From contig NZ_SNUU01000001.1 in NCBI RefSeq assembly GCF_012027645.1, positions 1,736,001-1,800,000 of the forward strand: 64,000 nucleotides of DNA. The letters run 5' to 3'. The notes beneath the pieces were generated by a model. It was not told the DNA's origin, made no database searches, and was given only the letters and a program-made list of their open reading frames with translations. The position numbers were made by a program, and so were the translations under genes. The stretch is from Thermococcus sp. 18S1. Its GTDB lineage: Archaea > Methanobacteriota_B > Thermococci > Thermococcales > Thermococcaceae. This document shows, in pieces, positions 1 to 8,467 of the stretch. Numbering within the stretch: position 1 is the first letter of the stretch; each line of letters starts with the position of its first letter.

Positions 1-1029
1 ATGCTGAAGGACTACCTGGCCGTTGATGCCAGCGTCCCCAATGTTAAGAGGCCCGTAACGCCGACGACCCACGTTGCAATAACCCGCTCCCTCTCGAACT
101 TCGCCGTCAACTTCGTTCCGAAGATAATTCAAGACGACGGGAGCTACCGGAGGGGAGACTTCCATTACAGCGGCCACAGGGGCGAGCTAATCCTCGCAGG
201 TGGAGACGATGTTTTCGCTCTCCTGCCAGCGGACACGGTAATCGATGCCGCCCACCAGACGCAGGAGGCCTTCAGGAAGGACTGGATGGGCTTCGACTAC
301 CTCCAGGGAAGCACGAGGAGCATGAGTGCGGGAATCCTAGTGCTCCATTACAAGGAGCCCCTTTACCATGCCTACCGGCTCGTTAGCGAGCTCGAGGAGA
401 CGGCGAAGTACATGGGCAGGAACGCCGTGGCCCTGGGCTATTTGACCCACAGCGGCAACTTCTACCGCGTTGTTCTCAATTGGGAGCCCTTCTCGGAAAA
501 CAGCTGTACCTTTGAGGTTTTGAAGCTCCTCGATAGTGAGGGCGGTGTGTCCCTCAGCTCGAAGTTCATCTACGAGCTGTATGAGACCGTTGATATATGG
601 CCGGTCAAGCCCGAGGCCATAGAACAGCTCCTCCGCTTTGAACTGAACAGGCACGTTAGCGGACAGGGGGACGAAAAGAAGAAGGTCGTCGAAAGCACCC
701 TTCAAAACCTCCTCTGGACGGCAAGCCACGTGAGGGTTAAGTTAGGCGAGAAGGAACTGAAGAGCACTGGTCTTGCTGAAAAGGTCAGCGTGGAGGAGCT
801 CAACGAGAAGATTCTTCAGCTTGTTTCCATCGACCCCGAGAAACCTGATGACCTTGGGGAGCACAGGGGAACAACAAAATTCTGGGTTGAGCTGGCAAAG
901 GAGCTCCAGAATTCTCTGCCCCTCGACAAAAAAGAAGCCGAAGCCTTCGCCGGAATCGTCATGAAAAAACAGCTTAAAGGGGCTTCGATGCTCCTGAGGA
1001 TACTCAGTAAGATGGGGGTGGTTGGATGA
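1..1029 (+). CDS. cmr2: Cmr2/Cas10, C-terminal part (5' end outside window)
   Basis: Large subunit of the type III-B (Cmr) CRISPR effector complex. The visible 342 residues carry the second palm (cyclase-type) domain with the GGDD motif at residues 67-70, whose two Asp bind the metals that convert ATP to cyclic oligoadenylate, and a helical C-terminal domain. Whole Cmr2 proteins are roughly 800-900 residues, so the ATG at base 1 is internal and the HD-like and first palm domains lie upstream. The stop overlaps the cmr3 start by 4 bases, showing an operon. Because GGDD is intact, second-messenger signalling to the CARF proteins nearby is expected; this is inference from the family. Confidence 0.93.
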   Translation: MLKDYLAVDASVPNVKRPVTPTTHVAITRSLSNFAVNFVPKIIQDDGSYRRGDFHYSGHRGELILAGGDDVFALLPADTVIDAAHQTQEAFRKDWMGFDYLQGSTRSMSAGILVLHYKEPLYHAYRLVSELEETAKYMGRNAVALGYLTHSGNFYRVVLNWEPFSENSCTFEVLKLLDSEGGVSLSSKFIYELYETVDIWPVKPEAIEQLLRFELNRHVSGQGDEKKKVVESTLQNLLWTASHVRVKLGEKELKSTGLAEKVSVEELNEKILQLVSIDPEKPDDLGEHRGTTKFWVELAKELQNSLPLDKKEAEAFAGIVMKKQLKGASMLLRILSKMGVVG

Positions 1030-2087
1030 GGGTCATTTTTGACCCCTATGACGTCCTCTTTTTCCGAGACAGCAGGAACTTCTCGGCTGGGGAGTCTCAC
1101 ATCGGCACTTCACTTCCCTACGTCCCCCCGAGCACGGCAGTCGGTGCGCTCCGCCACGTCCTTTACAGAAAGAATGAGAAATGCAGGGTTCTCGCGAATC
1201 CTGGGATGGATTGCCCCCACTTTTCGGTTAAGGGGGCTTTCTTCGCTAAGAACGGTGTGGAGGTCTTTCCGCTTCCTAGGGACATAGTCAGGGTAAGAGT
1301 GAACGGTGAGGAGAAGTACACGGTTGCAAAGGTTCACGAGGATGGGGTTGTAACTGCAATGGAGAGCGTACACTTCAGCCCGGCGCATGGATTCCTGAAA
1401 CTCGACAAACTGAAGGGATACCTGGCGGGAAATCTGGCACAAAAGGACGTGGTTCCCTTTGATACCGTTACGGATACGGACAAAATCTTTGAGTTTGAGG
1501 AGAGGATTGGCATAGGCCTGAACAATGGTAAGACAACCGAGGAGGGACTTCTGTACAGGACGAGGAACCTCAGGCCGAAGGAGGACGTTACTGTCTCGGT
1601 TTGGGTTGAGGGGGGTGAGAACGAAAGCAACGCCAAGGTGAGGAACTGTCTGGGCGAAAACGAGGCCGTACGCCTCGGCGGTGAGGGACACTTCGCCTTT
1701 ATTGAGGTGGACGATGGAACGCCCTGGGAGAGATTCAAAGAAATTCACCTAAACTCTGGCAGAATAAAGCTCTACGTTGCAACGCCGCTCATTCCGAGGA
1801 ACGATGGTTACACCTGGGGTATAACGGAGGTTCTCAAAAGCATTGGGATTGAAGCAGTAGTCATCAAGGCCTTCACAGACAAGCCTGTTAGAGTGGAGGG
1901 CTGGGATTACCACTACAAAGCCCCCAAAAAGGTACGCTACGCGATTCCGGCCGGTAGCGTCTACATCCTGGAAGTCAGGTCGGGCGTTGAACATCTCAAA
2001 CCCGTCATGAACCTCGGTGAGCTCTCCTGCCTTGGATACGGTCTGGTTTTCATGGGCAGAGCTTCCTCCCAAGATAGGGGTGATTGA
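1026..2087 (+). CDS. cmr3: Cmr3, type III-B Cas5-like subunit
   Basis: RAMP-superfamily protein that caps the crRNA 5' tag at the base of the Cmr complex and contacts Cmr2. The N-terminus (FDPYDVLFFRDSRNFSAGE) matches the conserved Cmr3 opening in which the FFRD segment follows the first strand. A glycine-rich RAMP-like loop (CLGYGLVFMG) is near the C-terminus. Its 353 residues are normal for the family. It overlaps cmr2 by 4 bases (ATGA) and is followed after one base by the CARF-like gene, so the module is one transcription unit. Confidence 0.93.
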   Translation: MRVIFDPYDVLFFRDSRNFSAGESHIGTSLPYVPPSTAVGALRHVLYRKNEKCRVLANPGMDCPHFSVKGAFFAKNGVEVFPLPRDIVRVRVNGEEKYTVAKVHEDGVVTAMESVHFSPAHGFLKLDKLKGYLAGNLAQKDVVPFDTVTDTDKIFEFEERIGIGLNNGKTTEEGLLYRTRNLRPKEDVTVSVWVEGGENESNAKVRNCLGENEAVRLGGEGHFAFIEVDDGTPWERFKEIHLNSGRIKLYVATPLIPRNDGYTWGITEVLKSIGIEAVVIKAFTDKPVRVEGWDYHYKAPKKVRYAIPAGSVYILEVRSGVEHLKPVMNLGELSCLGYGLVFMGRASSQDRGD

Positions 2088-2088
2088 G

Positions 2089-3081
2089 ATGGGAGTTTAC
2101 CATGTCTCGGGTCTTGGGACGAGCCCGGGAGCGCTAACGATGCCCCTGACCTGCGTGTATATACTGCGGGCGGCGGCAAGGCTTGGCCATAATGGTGCCA
2201 GTAACTTCTTTGCTCTCTCTGGTGAAAGAGAACGCAAGGGAAGTTATGAAAAAAACAGAGGGGAACCTGAGGCCATCATAGCCTTTGACTCGAAGGAAGC
2301 GATAGAGGGGAAGCTGAAACTGAACTATCAATCTAACTGGTTTAGGATGACCGGCGGAAAGCAGGAGGCCATAGGCGAACCCATTAAAAAATACCTCTGC
2401 AAACTACTCGACCACCTCAATAAAATCCTTGAAAGAGAAGGGGCTGGGGGGCTTAATCATCCGGGCTACTTCTACTTAATCGGCGTTGATTACCAGGACT
2501 TTGAAGACGTCCTCGATAAAGCGGGACTAGTCTTCCACGGCCTCAGGAGGAAAGAGGTCTGGGTCAACCTGATAGGCGGGAGCAACCAGATAAACCTCGC
2601 CCTAATGCTCGCTGGAAACTACACGATGGTGCCGAGCAGGTACTACTACGTCTTCCAAAATGAGCTAACGCTTGAACCCTCTTGGGTTAAGGGCCTGCCC
2701 CAGAACGCGAGGGATATTAAGAAAGCTGCTGACAGGATACTGGACGAGTGGAGGGACATACTGCCTATAAACCTAGGCTTTGGTCCAATTTTGAACGAGC
2801 TTGGCAGGAAGTTCTTTGTGGAGAAAAAGAAACTTCTCAGCAAGAGAGAGGTAATCAACATCCTTGCCAAAAACGGCTACACTGAAAAGTTCCTGCCGAA
2901 GCTCATAACTTCTGGATACATCGTTCCTGAGGGAGAGGACGCTTTCAAAGCAGGCCCCACTCTGGAGAGAATAGCCGGGGACTTCTCGAAGTTCCCGGAA
3001 TATCAGAACTCAATAACTGACTTTGGCAAGGTCAGAGAAAATCTGGGAGACTCTATTAAGGAGGTGGAGTTTAAATGCTGA
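2089..3081 (+). CDS. CARF-like CRISPR accessory protein with C-terminal winged-helix-like region
   Basis: Accessory protein of 330 residues inserted between cmr3 and cmr4. Residues 8-16 (GLGTSPGAL) form a first beta-strand/glycine-Ser loop typical of CARF Rossmann folds. Residues 158-190 (VNLIGGSNQINLAL, then YYYVFQ) match the conserved CARF ligand strand. Residues about 260-310 look like a winged helix (KREVINILAKNGY). I see no HEPN R-X4-6-H motif and no PIN acid set, so it may be a sensor or regulator and not a nuclease. ATG 2089 is chosen because it follows the cmr3 stop directly; the longer open frame would bury it in cmr3. It overlaps csx3 by 7 bases, which suggests joint function in ligand sensing and removal. 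The exact family is not recognised. Confidence 0.7.
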   Translation: MGVYHVSGLGTSPGALTMPLTCVYILRAAARLGHNGASNFFALSGERERKGSYEKNRGEPEAIIAFDSKEAIEGKLKLNYQSNWFRMTGGKQEAIGEPIKKYLCKLLDHLNKILEREGAGGLNHPGYFYLIGVDYQDFEDVLDKAGLVFHGLRRKEVWVNLIGGSNQINLALMLAGNYTMVPSRYYYVFQNELTLEPSWVKGLPQNARDIKKAADRILDEWRDILPINLGFGPILNELGRKFFVEKKKLLSKREVINILAKNGYTEKFLPKLITSGYIVPEGEDAFKAGPTLERIAGDFSKFPEYQNSITDFGKVRENLGDSIKEVEFKC

Positions 3082-3377
3082 CATTTAGAACGGTCGAACT
3101 CAAGGACTTCACGCTGGTTCACTTCGAGATCGAGGGGACCCTAAAGCCCGAGGAGCTAAAGTCCCTAAAGCCACCTGAAGTCAAAGGAACCAAGGGAGTC
3201 GTCCTGAGCGGTAGGGGGCCGGTATGGCTCTACGGCTTCCTAGTTCACCACTATCATCCCACCGCATGGGTGGGTACCTACGACCCTAGGGTAGGGGTCG
3301 TCGTCGTTGAATCCCACGTTCCCGGCGTTGAGCCTGGGGACGTTTTTAAGTTCAACCCAGAGGAGGTGTTGGGATGA
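3075..3377 (+). CDS. csx3: Csx3/Crn3-type ring nuclease
   Basis: Small protein of 100 residues of the Csx3 family. The middle segment GRGPVWLYGFLVHHYHPTAW followed by YDPRVGVVVVESH is the family signature as I recall it from Archaeoglobus Csx3. Known members bind and linearise cyclic tetra-adenylate using a tetrameric sandwich and metal-binding His residues; HHYH at about 58-61 are candidates here. It would switch off cyclic oligoadenylate signalling made by Cas10. It overlaps the CARF-like gene upstream by 7 bases and cmr4 downstream by 4 bases, so it is tightly co-translated with the effector complex. There is no fused kinase domain, unlike some bacterial Csx3 proteins. Confidence 0.88.
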   Translation: MLTFRTVELKDFTLVHFEIEGTLKPEELKSLKPPEVKGTKGVVLSGRGPVWLYGFLVHHYHPTAWVGTYDPRVGVVVVESHVPGVEPGDVFKFNPEEVLG

Positions 3378-4315
3378 AGAGCCTTGTCTTAGGTCTCTAC
3401 GCCATAACTCCCCTCCACCCGGGGAGCGGTTCCGAGATAAGCGTTATAGACCTTCCCATACAGAGGGAAAGGCACACGGGCTTTCCGGTGATATGGGGCC
3501 AGAGCCTGAAGGGCGTTCTGAGGAGCGCCTTCGAAAACTCCGGGTTCGAGGAAGGTGTCGTGCACTCGATATTCGGTCCCCTCACTAACAGGGCCAGCGA
3601 CCACGCCGGAGCGATAAGCGTTGGGGACGCGAGGATACTCCTCTTCCCGGTGAGGAGCGTTAAGGGAGTCTTCGCCTACGTCACCAGCCCTTTCGTTCTC
3701 AGAAGGTTCGTGGAGGATCTCAGGAGGGCGTACAAAGAAAACGGGAATCAGTTTGACCCCTCTATCCTGGCCAACATTGAAATTCCAGAAGGGCACGCAA
3801 AGATTGTAGTTGATTCCAATGAACACCTTAACGTGGTCGAGGAGACAGTTGTTCTTGAGGACATTCCGCTGACTGTAGAAACGGTGGAAGAACTTAACGG
3901 CATTGTTGGAAAGATAAGGGAACTCCTTCCGGATGAAATCAAAAATGGCTTCGAAAAGCGCCTCATTATAGTTTCCGACGACCTGTTTTCGATGCTCGTG
4001 AGAACGACAACGGAGATAGTCACGAGAATAAGGATAAACTCTAACACTGGAACGGTCGACACAGGAGCTCTGTGGTACGAGGAGTTCCTCCCGAGTGACA
4101 CACTGATGTATTCGGTTATAGTAATGGGCGATGGGAAAAAGAAGAACGGAAATAGTGAGGAAAATCCGCTTACCGCAGAGAAACTTATGGAAGAGTTCAA
4201 GAACTTCATTGAGAAGAAGGAGTTCCTCCAGATTGGGGGTGACGAAACCGTGGGAAAGGGCTTTGTAAGAATATCACCTCTTGAGGTGGGGAGGAATGAG
4301 GAGCATCGAGCATGA
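3374..4315 (+). CDS. cmr4: Cmr4, type III-B Cas7 backbone nuclease
   Basis: Backbone subunit of the Cmr complex, present in several copies along the crRNA; it cuts target RNA at 6-nt steps. The N-terminus runs through TPLHPGSGSEISVIDLPIQR, placing Asp at residue 26, the position shown to be catalytic in Pyrococcus furiosus Cmr4. Residues near GFPVIWGQSLKGVLRSA form the conserved RAMP helix. A glycine-rich loop (GGDETVGKGFV) lies near the C-terminus. The length of 313 residues is normal. The gene overlaps csx3 by 4 bases and cmr5 by 20 bases. Confidence 0.95.
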   Translation: MKSLVLGLYAITPLHPGSGSEISVIDLPIQRERHTGFPVIWGQSLKGVLRSAFENSGFEEGVVHSIFGPLTNRASDHAGAISVGDARILLFPVRSVKGVFAYVTSPFVLRRFVEDLRRAYKENGNQFDPSILANIEIPEGHAKIVVDSNEHLNVVEETVVLEDIPLTVETVEELNGIVGKIRELLPDEIKNGFEKRLIIVSDDLFSMLVRTTTEIVTRIRINSNTGTVDTGALWYEEFLPSDTLMYSVIVMGDGKKKNGNSEENPLTAEKLMEEFKNFIEKKEFLQIGGDETVGKGFVRISPLEVGRNEEHRA

Positions 4316-4685
4316 GCGGGGCGCATTTGCATACTCCAAAATTTCAGAGGTTAAGGACAAGGGATGGGCCGGCGACTACAAAGGCTACGTGAAGCGTGCT
4401 CCGGCAATGATAATGACTAACGGGCTGGCACAGACACTTGCCTTTTACCGTTCAAAGCAGAAGCCGGCTTACAATGCCCTTTTCAATCATATAAACGAGT
4501 GGCTTAAACGCAGGGAATACCTCGAAGGAAACTGCGAGCGCAATCCATCGGATATCCTTGAATGGCTAGTCTACTGCGCCAGCGACTTTGAGGCGTACCA
4601 GGCAACTGTTGAGGTTCTTGCTCTCCTTAACTGGATGAGGCGCTTTGCCGATGCGATGATTGAAAAGAAAGAGAGCGATGAGTAG
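4296..4685 (+). CDS. cmr5: Cmr5, type III-B small subunit
   Basis: All-helical small subunit (129 residues) that stacks along the Cmr4 filament and contacts target RNA. The sequence pattern (KDKGWAGDYKGYVKRAPAMI, then NGLAQTLAFYRSK) is typical for Cmr5. ATG 4296 is used because GAGGTGGGG lies just upstream; the TTG at 4281 in the same frame has no ribosome site. The start sits within the last codons of cmr4, and the stop TAG is just before the cmr6 start region. Confidence 0.92.
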   Translation: MRSIEHERGAFAYSKISEVKDKGWAGDYKGYVKRAPAMIMTNGLAQTLAFYRSKQKPAYNALFNHINEWLKRREYLEGNCERNPSDILEWLVYCASDFEAYQATVEVLALLNWMRRFADAMIEKKESDE

Positions 4686-4698
4686 CGGGGGTAACACG

Positions 4699-5775
4699 AT
4701 GGGCCTTTACTTTCACAGAAAGGGAGAGACGGGACAAAAACTGTGGAACTCAATTGTAACCGGAGTCAGGGAAGGCAGTCTTAACTTGGACCTCTATCTG
4801 AACAAATACCTTCTCATGGACGGGACGAAAATACACACGGGGAGCCCGTCCCAGGCAAAGGTAGCAGCAATGGAGCTTCTCCGGAACATTAGAAGATTCG
4901 GTATAAATACCCGCCTTACCAAAGGGGAGGGTGCCCCTCAAGTTCCAATAGGCCAAAAGGTCATCGAAGAGTATCGCCGTTATCACAAACTGCACTCAAA
5001 GCTGGCGGAGATTACGTTTGACCTTAAGACAACCTCAAGACTCGTTGTGGGCCTCGACGAGGGTGGGACGTACGAGACGGGCATAACCCTGCTCAGGAAC
5101 TACGGGGTCCCGTACATTCCGGGAACAGCCCTGAAGGGCGTTGCCAAGCACTATGCTGTTGAGAAGCTCGTGAAGAGCCACTGGTTCAAAAACGGGAAGT
5201 TTCGGGAGGAACTCTTTGATGGCATTTTTGAGGAGGAAACCGAAAGGCTGGCCGGCAAATACAGAAAGGATGGAAAGAAGTTCAACGAGGACGTCTACGG
5301 AGCTATGGAGGTTACGATGCTGGCACTTGAAGAGGAATCGAACGAAGAAAAAGGAGAACCACCAAAGGAATTTCTCAACTGGGAGATATCCTTGAACGGT
5401 GAGACCATAACGGTTTCAGAGCTGAGGAAAATCTTCGGAACCAAGGCTAAAGAGGGAAGCGTCGTGTTCCTCGATGCTCTCCCAGACCCCAATAACCTAG
5501 AGAACATCCTCGAATGGGACATAATGAATCCCCATTACAGCCCGTACTACCAGAGGAACGAGGTTCCCGGGGACTGGCACAACCCCACCCCGATAAAGTT
5601 CCTTGTCGTGAAGCCCGACGTTAGGTTTCTCTTCAGACTGAGGAAAGCCAAGACCTGCACTGGAAACTGTGATGGCCTTTTAACGAAGGCAGAGGCACTC
5701 CTGATGGAGGCACTTAAAAACCACGGCGTTGGGGCCAAGACTGCCCTCGGCTACGGGCGCTTCGACGTTCCTTGA
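4699..5775 (+). CDS. cmr6: Cmr6, type III-B Cas7-like head subunit
   Basis: RAMP protein at the head of the Cmr complex near the crRNA 3' end. It shows the family segments SRLVVGLDEGGTYETGITL and VPYIPGTALKGVAKHYA, and the C-terminal glycine loop GVGAKTALGYGRF. The start at ATG 4699 has GGGGGT seven bases upstream; ATG 4678 in the same frame overlaps cmr5 and is the alternative (7 more residues). Length 358. It is the last gene of the cmr operon; an AT-rich leader and the CRISPR array follow. Confidence 0.93.
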   Translation: MGLYFHRKGETGQKLWNSIVTGVREGSLNLDLYLNKYLLMDGTKIHTGSPSQAKVAAMELLRNIRRFGINTRLTKGEGAPQVPIGQKVIEEYRRYHKLHSKLAEITFDLKTTSRLVVGLDEGGTYETGITLLRNYGVPYIPGTALKGVAKHYAVEKLVKSHWFKNGKFREELFDGIFEEETERLAGKYRKDGKKFNEDVYGAMEVTMLALEEESNEEKGEPPKEFLNWEISLNGETITVSELRKIFGTKAKEGSVVFLDALPDPNNLENILEWDIMNPHYSPYYQRNEVPGDWHNPTPIKFLVVKPDVRFLFRLRKAKTCTGNCDGLLTKAEALLMEALKNHGVGAKTALGYGRFDVP

Positions 5776-6448
5776 GGTTTTCCATCAATTTTTCCATAAT
5801 GCTCGCATCGACGAAACCTCAGCGTTGTTGCTTTGCCCTTTGTAACTTTTTCTGGTTGTAACTATTTTAGTTGGATCCCGATTATGGATATTTAAGTTTG
5901 GGCCCGTTTTTGAATTTTGAGGTTCTCTTGGTTTAGACTTTTTTATAAAGTAAAGCGCTGGCTCTCCAGAGATTGTAAAATTTTGGGAATTTTGAAAAAC
6001 GCTTTTAAGAACTGTTTTAAAGCAAAAAAGAGCTTTAAGGGCGTTTTTAGTCTCGTTAATCTTTTTTCTTCGAGTTTTAAAATCCAAGCGTTGGGGTTCC
6101 TTTTTCAGGTTTTTAAAGGCTTTTCCGGGAATCCCGATTACGGATTCTTGATATTCAAGCTGTTTTTGAAGTTTGGAGTTGCTCCCCTCTGAACTTTTGT
6201 TCGTCGTAAGGCGCTTGACTAAAGGCGATGTTAACACCTGCGGGAGGACTTCTTCCAGCGGTTTGAGGGATTTAACGGGTGTTATAGAGCGGAGGGGCAG
6301 TTGTTTTTCTCTGTTTTTTCTGGCGCGTTTCTTTCTTTCGGCATGGCTGTTTCAACGTCTCCTGGATTGAATTCGTCTCTCGTGAGCGCAACGTTTTTAA
6401 GGGGTTGTTTCCTATTTCTATTTGCCTCGGAAAGCTTCCTGAGGTATG
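5776..6448 (+). promoter_or_regulatory. AT-rich CRISPR leader, about 670 bp
   Basis: Non-coding stretch between cmr6 and the first repeat. It is far poorer in GC than its surroundings (19 of 60 bases at 5941-6000) and full of TTTTAA and AAAA runs. Its position upstream of the intact end of the array, opposite the decayed terminal repeat, identifies it as the leader. It contains an imperfect internal duplication: 5875-5925 and 6131-6183 share ATCCCGATTAYGGAT followed by GTTTTTGAA-type text. A 150-codon Lys-rich open frame on the minus strand here is low complexity and not accepted as a gene. Confidence 0.75.
6388..6405 (+). promoter_or_regulatory. Probable array promoter (TATA)
   Basis: GTTTTTAA at 6393-6400 is a Thermococcales-type TATA box. 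A start site about 25 bases downstream (near 6424) would place the precursor crRNA start about 25 bases before the first repeat. This is inferred from spacing only. Confidence 0.5.
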
Positions 6449-7122
6449 GTTTACGCAGAACATAGTTGTCTAGAAACCAATCTGAATATTATAAACTTCA
6501 ACGTCCTCCACCGTTTACGCAGAACATAGTTGTCTAGAAACATCACCCTCACCGTCAAAGCCCTCGAAGGGAACAAAACAAAGTTTACGCAGAACATAGT
6601 TGTCTAGAAACTTCTGACTTCCTTGAGGATCCTCCCACGACCCCCTTTTCCTAGGTTTACGCAGAACATAGTTGTCTAGAAACCCGCAACTCCTCCAAAA
6701 CCTTCCGCTCATAATACCTCCTATCAAAGTTTACGCAGAACATAGTTGTCTAGAAACGCGTACCGGTGCCACCTCACTATCTGCCACACGATGTTCATAG
6801 TTTACGCAGAACATAGTTGTCTAGAAACTTCTTGAGCGATCTTCAAAGTGCTTAGTGCGGTCAGAGCTGTAGCGTTTACGCAGAACATAGTTGTCTAGAA
6901 ACGTCCCCTGAGTTAGAGGTGGCCTTTATCTCAAAGCTTCTTCCAGAGGGTTTACGCAGAACATAGTTGTCTAGAAACTTGGAATCGCGGCTTTGAGGAT
7001 CTTCTCCCGAAGGCTAGCTTTCGTTTACGCAGAACATAGTTGTCTAGAAACTGAGGAGCATGTGGAATCTATTCCTGAACCCTTCCCCCTCTCGTTTACG
7101 CAGAACATAGTTGTCCGGGGTT
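6449..7122 (+). CRISPR. CRISPR array, 29-bp repeat, 9 spacers
   Basis: Repeats start at 6449, 6513, 6583, 6655, 6729, 6800, 6874, 6950, 7023 and 7094. The first nine are identical 29-mers (GTTTACGCAGAACATAG then TTGTCTAGAAAC). The tenth keeps only the first 22 bases (7094-7115) and then diverges, marking the leader-distal end. Spacer lengths are 35, 41, 43, 45, 42, 45, 47, 44 and 42 bases. The repeat ends in GAAAC, so transcription on the + strand would give crRNAs with the usual 8-nt repeat-derived 5' tag after Cas6 cutting. No cas6, cas1 or cas2 is in the window. Confidence 0.98.
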
Positions 7123-7138
7123 ATGGTTTTACCCGTAC

Positions 7139-7161
7139 GCGCTGGTTAGCGCACCCTTTTT
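7139..7161 (+). terminator. Hairpin plus T-run after the CRISPR array
   Basis: GCGCT-GGTT-AGCGC (7139-7152) forms a perfect 5-bp stem with a 4-base loop, followed by ACCCTTTTT. It sits 17 bases past the decayed repeat and would end the array transcript before the next gene. Confidence 0.5.
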
Positions 7162-7231
7162 GATACTTAGAGTATTGAAAACCGAAAACCTTTTCTTTGG
7201 TGGGGGAAATTCCCAAATTCGCGGGGGTGGA

Positions 7232-8458
7232 ATGTTGAAGTTGGAGAAGCTCAGGAGAACCCTCGGCTTTGTCATCCTCCTGCTCTCGAGCCTCACCTAC
7301 CTCTCCCTCACCGACACGGCGGATCTGAACTTTGCAACTGCCATCGGCCTTCTCCTGCTGGCCTTCGCCTGGACCGACTACTTCTCATTCATAATCTACG
7401 TCTTCCTGGCCTTCGGGGCCATAGCCGGCTTCTTCATCGGGAACCTCGACGGCGTCCTCTACGGCATCCCCACGGGCCTGGCCTTCGTGCTCTTCGCGGC
7501 CCTGGTGAGCCACAACCGGGAGAGGCTCGCGACGCTCGTCTTCCTCCTCTCCCTCCCCCTTGCCCTGGCCAACTCCTACCTCTACCCAGTGTCAAGCCCC
7601 ATAAACTGGGCGCTCGTGGGCCTGATGGTCGGCATCATCGAGAACGCCGTCGTCGAGGAGATGGCGGAGGGCGACGTCTTCATAATAGCGCTCTACTTCA
7701 TGGCCCTTGGCCCCCTGGCCTTCATTCCAACCGCACTCCAGGCCTTCACCGGAAAGGCCTTCTTCGAAAAGAGGTTCTACGGGGGCGCGTATTACCCTGT
7801 CGGCCCCGCGATGTTCGTCGTGGCGGTTCCGCTTCTCCTCCTGGTCCCGTCCCTCGTGGGCGGAAACGTCCTCCCCGAGTGGCTCTTCTACGCCCACTTC
7901 CACGGCGTCCAGAGTCCCGGCTGGGCGGTCTTTGCGGGCCTCGTCGGAACCTTCGGGCTCCCCCACCTCCTCAAGGACGCGGACGTTGAGAACGTTGCGG
8001 GGGGCACTATGGGGGCCATAGCGGGCCTTATAACCGGCCTCCTCACCCTGGTCGTCGTTGGCCTTGGTGCCATGTACGTTGAAGACCTCGGAAGGGGGAA
8101 CCTGGCGGGGGTCGTTGCGCTGGCGGCTCTGTTGGGGGCGTTCATGGTGGGCCTGGGAACGTGGGCATACTTCTCCGAACTCCACTACGAGGGGGAAAGC
8201 TCCATACCGTACTTCCTCTGGTTCTGGGGCCTCAACGCCCTGGCCTTGTTCCTCTCGCTCCCGCTCCTAAGGGAGGCCTGGCGGGAGCTTCCGGCGGAGC
8301 TGGCCCTCCCTACCGGCGTTCTGACGGCCCTGCTGTTCCTCATCTCAGCCTGGGAGGAGAGGGAGTACCTGGGCTACCCCTGGCTGGCCGCCCTCACTGC
8401 ACTGGCTTTCATCTCCGGCCTCTGGGCCGGTTTTGGACTGCTCTGGATACTCCTGTGA
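7232..8458 (+). CDS. Polytopic membrane protein paired with CARF-PIN gene
   Basis: Protein of 408 residues made almost wholly of hydrophobic helices (about 10-12 predicted spans, starting with RRTLGFVILLLSSLTYLSL). There is no enzyme motif, no CARF pattern and no transporter signature I recognise. ATG 7232 is chosen because GGGGGTGGA lies just upstream; the longer frame from 7160 starts in the intergenic region. The gene ends 9 bases before the CARF-PIN gene, so the two are very probably co-transcribed and translationally coupled. The context suggests a membrane partner or target of a type III CRISPR response, but nothing in the sequence proves that. It could also be an unrelated Thermococcales membrane protein. 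Confidence 0.75.
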   Translation: MLKLEKLRRTLGFVILLLSSLTYLSLTDTADLNFATAIGLLLLAFAWTDYFSFIIYVFLAFGAIAGFFIGNLDGVLYGIPTGLAFVLFAALVSHNRERLATLVFLLSLPLALANSYLYPVSSPINWALVGLMVGIIENAVVEEMAEGDVFIIALYFMALGPLAFIPTALQAFTGKAFFEKRFYGGAYYPVGPAMFVVAVPLLLLVPSLVGGNVLPEWLFYAHFHGVQSPGWAVFAGLVGTFGLPHLLKDADVENVAGGTMGAIAGLITGLLTLVVVGLGAMYVEDLGRGNLAGVVALAALLGAFMVGLGTWAYFSELHYEGESSIPYFLWFWGLNALALFLSLPLLREAWRELPAELALPTGVLTALLFLISAWEEREYLGYPWLAALTALAFISGLWAGFGLLWILL

Positions 8459-8467
8459 GGTGGTGGT

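Noticed and set aside
1-3. ATG at the first base as the start of a 342-residue protein
   Set aside because: The sequence is the C-terminal part of Cmr2/Cas10, which is more than twice as long; the ATG is an internal codon at the window edge.
5785-6237. 150-codon Lys-rich frame on the minus strand in the leader
   Set aside because: Low-complexity AT-rich text, no ribosome site, and located in a CRISPR leader.
6515-6727. Open frame running across the CRISPR repeats
   Set aside because: It repeats the same translated repeat motif (FLDNYVLRK) at each unit and is only a by-product of the array. The Shine-Dalgarno inside it belongs to spacer 4.
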